This document shows positions 19,846-20,139 of a stretch of DNA of 20,139 nt, in pieces. Origin of the DNA: Methanobacteriota archaeon (GTDB lineage: Archaea > Nanobdellota > Nanobdellia > Woesearchaeales > SM23-78). Position 1 is the stretch's first letter; each line of letters opens with the position of its first letter. The DNA lies in NCBI GenBank assembly GCA_030637925.1, contig DAOWFR010000016.1, forward strand, positions 1-20,139. The letters run 5' to 3'. A model generated the notes under the pieces. That model worked only from the letters and a program-made list of their open reading frames with translations, ran no database searches and had not been told where the DNA came from. A program made the position numbers and the translations under genes.

Positions 19846-20139
19846 ACCAAAACTCATTTAAATAGGAGTTTATTCCTAAATGAACCTATAATTAATATAC
19901 ATGGAAACATTGAAGCCAATATCGTAACAAGTCGCGGATGTATATATAATTGTTCATTCTGCGCTGCTGCCAGGTCACAAAATAGTGAGTTTACTGTTCG
20001 GGAAAGATCTTCTTCTTCAATCATTGAAGAATTAAAAGAAATTACCACTAAATTTCCTGAAACCTCGTCAATAAGAATTCTTGATGATCTATTTTTGAAA
20101 TCAAAATCAACAATAAAGAATGCAATTGAAATTTTCTCA
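19846..20139 (+). CDS. Radical SAM protein fragment, no usable start codon, continues past window
   Basis: The frame is open from after a TAA at 19843-19845 to the window edge (98 codons). It reads LNEPIINIHGNIEANIVTSRG and then CIYNCSFC, the CxxxCxxC motif that binds the catalytic 4Fe-4S cluster, followed by AAARSQ, a helix (IIEELKEITTKF) and SIRILDDLF, matching the beta-strand/Asp pattern of the radical SAM barrel. The style resembles B12-binding radical SAM proteins, whose N-terminal cobalamin domain would normally precede. Here there is no in-frame ATG, GTG or TTG before the cluster motif, and only about 30 codons precede it. The ATG at 19880 is in another frame and stops after three codons. 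I infer a 5'-truncated gene, probably a pseudogene, unless a non-standard start or a sequence error is involved. Confidence 0.7.

Overview
This AT-rich window comes from an archaeon. The evidence is an exosome/proteasome superoperon with archaeal subunits (Pop5, proteasome alpha, SBDS, Rrp4, Rrp41, Rrp42, RpoK), TATA boxes of archaeal type 25-32 bases before many start codons, and GGTGA-type ribosome binding sites inside operons. Bacterial-type phosphoglycerate kinase and GAPDH, tiny transcription units and a DUF5667-type secreted protein suggest a DPANN lineage of the Woesearchaeota/Pacearchaeota kind; that placement is inference.

Layout. 1-1310: the 5' part of a thioredoxin reductase gene (minus strand, cut by the window edge) and an unrecognised 173-residue protein. 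1408-6772, plus strand: isoleucyl-tRNA synthetase, a winged-helix-like protein, an atypical COG2112-type kinase-like protein and a phosphomannomutase/phosphoglucomutase. 6789-11222: a promoter, a leader of about 100 bases containing interleaved inverted repeats, then rnp2 (Pop5), psmA, SBDS, rrp4, rrp41, rrp42 and rpoK, tightly spaced and partly overlapping. This unit joins tRNA 5' processing, RNA degradation from the 3' end, ribosome maturation, proteolysis and an RNA polymerase subunit.

11223-12963 looks like an accessory insertion zone. A DUF2284 metal-binding protein gene (minus strand) lies between the 3' end of rpoK and a second, diverged copy of the last 30 codons of rpoK. A degenerate kinase-like gene with an internal repeat follows. 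12964-17289 holds pgk, a divergent secreted glycoprotein-like gene with a striking Cys/N-glycosylation-sequon repeat block, and a gap-mgtC pair. 17403-18644 holds protein-L-isoaspartate methyltransferase and a membrane M50-type metalloprotease. 18645-18939 contains a complete-looking miniature transcription unit for a 14-residue Lys/Arg-rich peptide. 18940-20139 holds a stand-alone MEDS-domain protein and a radical SAM frame that lacks a usable start codon and runs off the right edge.

The observations most worth following are the duplicated rpoK 3' end around the DUF2284 gene, the 14-codon gene, the 10-11-residue Cys/sequon repeat, and the possible pseudoknot leader of the superoperon. I found no CRISPR array, tRNA, rRNA or transposase.
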